Positions 6,200 to 7,492 of a DNA stretch of 7,492 bases are shown piece after piece. The stretch comes from Bacillota bacterium (GTDB lineage Bacteria; Bacillota; Dethiobacteria; DTU022; JAAZDR01), in assembly GCA_012512705.1 (NCBI GenBank), contig JAAZDR010000316.1:1-7492 (forward strand). Reading direction: 5' to 3'. Below the pieces are notes generated by a model, which made no database searches, was not told where the DNA came from, and saw only the letters and a list, made by a program, of their open reading frames with translations. The position numbers and the translations under genes are program-made. Within the stretch, counting starts at the first letter, position 1. Each line of letters opens with the position of its first letter.

Positions 6200-6988
6200 A
6201 TGAAGATCATAGACACCCACATGCACTATGGCACCGATCCGACCGTGGCTTCAGAAACGTGTACCCCGTATTTGCGGGCTGGGGATCCTGATTCGGTGAT
6301 CCGCTGCTTGGATGAGCAAGGGGCCCTCATGGGTATGCTGTTTCCCCATGACCGGCCCGTGAATCCACCGGTGGACAATGACTACACCCAGGCCAACAAC
6401 GCCGTGGCAGAGGCTGTGGAGAAGTACCCCGAGCGGATCATAGGGGTTTGCCGGATTAACCCCATGTTCGGAGCTGAGAAAACCAGGGCCATGATTGATC
6501 ACTACGCCCGGAACTACGGCTTTCGCGGCATCAAGTTGGTGGCCAGTTACGATCACTACCGCAGTTCAGATGTGCGTGTGCTAGCACCAGTGTTTGAAAA
6601 AGCGGAGGAGCACAACATGACGGTGCTTTTCCATTCGGGCGATAACCATCGCGACATGCCCTCCCTACAGGCTCAAGTGGCCAAGGCCTTTCCGAATGTG
6701 AACATCGTCCTCGCCCACATCGGAGGGCACACGGGGCTCTGGGAGTGCATATATGCCTGCCTGGAGCACAGCAACATTTATGTGGACATGGCCCAGGCCT
6801 GGCCCTATGATATCAAGATCTTCATCAAAGAGGTGGGCATCGACCGCATCACCTACGGTTCTGACGTACCGTATCAAAGCACGGCAGTGGAGCAGCTGAA
6901 ACTGCATGTAATCGGATTGAGTGAAGAGGACAAGGAGAAAGTGTTCTGGAAAAATGCCGCGAGGATTTGGCGGCTGGACGTGAGTTAA
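6200..6988 (+). CDS. Amidohydrolase-2 family metal-dependent TIM-barrel hydrolase
   Basis: A 262-residue cytosolic protein of the amidohydrolase superfamily, PF04909 type, which contains hydrolases (lactonases, amidases) and non-oxidative decarboxylases. Metal-site candidates are all in order: H7 and H9 in DTHMH (5-9), H145 in FHSGD, H173 in LAHIGG, and D222 in YGSDVPY. K112 in GIKL sits where some family members have a conserved strand-end lysine. The short length and the FRGIKL and VFWKNAARIW motifs fit the group. The ATG at 6200 follows GGAGAGGAG (6184-6192) by 7 nt. It is last in the operon, 49 nt after the kinase, and is followed by a compound hairpin. It may hydrolyse a lactone or amide, or remove carboxylate, in the same pathway. 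The reaction is inferred from family only. Confidence 0.92.
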   Translation: MKIIDTHMHYGTDPTVASETCTPYLRAGDPDSVIRCLDEQGALMGMLFPHDRPVNPPVDNDYTQANNAVAEAVEKYPERIIGVCRINPMFGAEKTRAMIDHYARNYGFRGIKLVASYDHYRSSDVRVLAPVFEKAEEHNMTVLFHSGDNHRDMPSLQAQVAKAFPNVNIVLAHIGGHTGLWECIYACLEHSNIYVDMAQAWPYDIKIFIKEVGIDRITYGSDVPYQSTAVEQLKLHVIGLSEEDKEKVFWKNAARIWRLDVS

Positions 6989-7009
6989 GAGACTACCAAC
7001 CTTGCATTC

Positions 7010-7046
7010 AAGGCCGAGTCAGCGCTTAGAGCGCGGCTCGGCCTTT
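7010..7046 (+). terminator. Compound stem-loop ending the operon
   Basis: AAGGCCGAG (7010-7018) pairs perfectly with CTCGGCCTT (7037-7045). Inside, GCGCT (7022-7026) pairs with AGCGC (7030-7034) around a TAG loop, with a small TCA/GG internal bulge between the two helices. It starts about 20 nt after the last stop codon. Only a short, broken T-run follows (CTTTGGTTCT), so termination may be partial or factor-aided. A-rich sequence is scarce on the other side, so use from both directions is possible but uncertain. Confidence 0.6.
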
Positions 7047-7492
7047 GGTTCTGGGATGGACGGGTTGCTCCGATGATTCAAGGACGACAAGGCCAGGGTA
7101 TAGTCGCCGAACAATGGGATGTTGTTAGCCTTAGCCACGTGGTAGGACGTTGCAGCAACGGCCATTCAGGACTGCCGTTTTCCGTTTAACTAGCTGCCCC
7201 GTTAAACCCAAGCGTAATGCAAAACTCTTGGCCCATGGCTGCCGATGACCCCGGAAAACCTGCGCCCACCTCCAGAATTCCGTAAGCGTTAAAGAGGGCG
7301 TACCTTGACAATGTCCTCCTGGCCAATGAGTTGAGAAACCACATAGGCCATAGACGTTAACCGCTCCATCTTGGATTGTACAGTAAACGCCCCGAATGGA
7401 CACAACCCGAAAACCTAGATGCTTTATTCATCGGCATTTCCGAGATTGTGGATAACTCAAAACCAGAGATCGTGTAGGCACAACCAATGTGC
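7047..7492 (-). pseudogene. Decayed coding sequence on the minus strand, unrecognised protein
   Basis: No intact gene fills this stretch, but protein-like peptides appear in alternating minus-strand frames. From about 7480 to 7420 one frame gives GCAYTISGFELSTISEMPM. A second, from the ATG at 7369 to a TAA at 7289, includes MAYVVSQLIGQEDIVK. A third, 7302 to 7186, includes YGILEVGAGFPG and ITLGLNGAAS before TAA. From 7165 the second frame resumes with SYHVAKANNIPLFGDYTLA. The order and the one-base frame changes are what accumulated frameshifts in one former gene would leave. The peptides read as natural protein, but I do not recognise the family. The gene may extend past the right edge. A 90-codon open frame at 7131-7403 crosses these segments and looks like the wrong frame. 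Confidence 0.4.

Noticed and set aside
7131..7403. 90-codon minus-strand open frame as a real gene
   Set aside because: Its product is rich in Trp, Arg, Cys and Gly and looks unnatural, while better protein-like peptides appear in the other frames over the same bases.

Overview
The window is one well-preserved catabolic operon on the + strand (346 to 6988). On its left is the edge of an insertion sequence, and on its right is a stretch of decayed coding sequence. GC content is moderate, Shine-Dalgarno sites are strong (GGAGG type), genes are tightly packed, and there is a GntR/UTRA regulator with a CUT1-type ABC importer. Together these suggest a Firmicutes-like anaerobe. The solute-binding protein has a plain Sec signal peptide and no lipobox, which is unusual for a single-membrane Firmicute. 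It hints at a double-membraned (diderm) lineage such as Limnochordia or Halanaerobia, but this is inference and the species cannot be named from the sequence.

Layout. Positions 1 to about 138 look like the left end of an IS21-family element whose transposase gene runs off the left edge on the minus strand: iterated 33-35 bp terminal repeats, then a leader hairpin, a Shine-Dalgarno site and an ATG at the very edge. Positions 139-345 hold the regulatory region of the operon, including an 8-bp perfect inverted repeat (300-326) just before the first gene. The operon follows: gntR-type regulator (346-1095), BtpA/SgcQ-family TIM-barrel protein (1113-1949), ABC sugar-type binding protein (2022-3392), two permeases (3455-4348 and 4349-5194), a PfkB-family kinase (5191-6150) and an amidohydrolase-2 family protein (6200-6988). 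A strong hairpin sits between the binding-protein and permease genes, and a compound hairpin at 7010-7046 closes the operon. From 7047 to 7492 no intact gene is visible, but the minus strand carries protein-like segments in alternating frames with stops, which suggests a pseudogene.

How the genes may work together (inference). The binding protein and two permeases import a carbohydrate-like or nucleoside-like solute, with the ATPase supplied from elsewhere in the genome. The PfkB kinase would phosphorylate it or a derivative. The BtpA protein has the glycine-rich phosphate-binding loops of phosphate-binding TIM barrels and may act on the phosphorylated intermediate. The amidohydrolase would hydrolyse or decarboxylate a precursor or product. 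The GntR/UTRA protein probably senses a pathway metabolite and controls the operon. The substrate cannot be read from the sequence. BtpA, a PfkB kinase and an amidohydrolase with a dedicated importer make a plausible uncharacterised catabolic pathway, and this is the most interesting content of the window.
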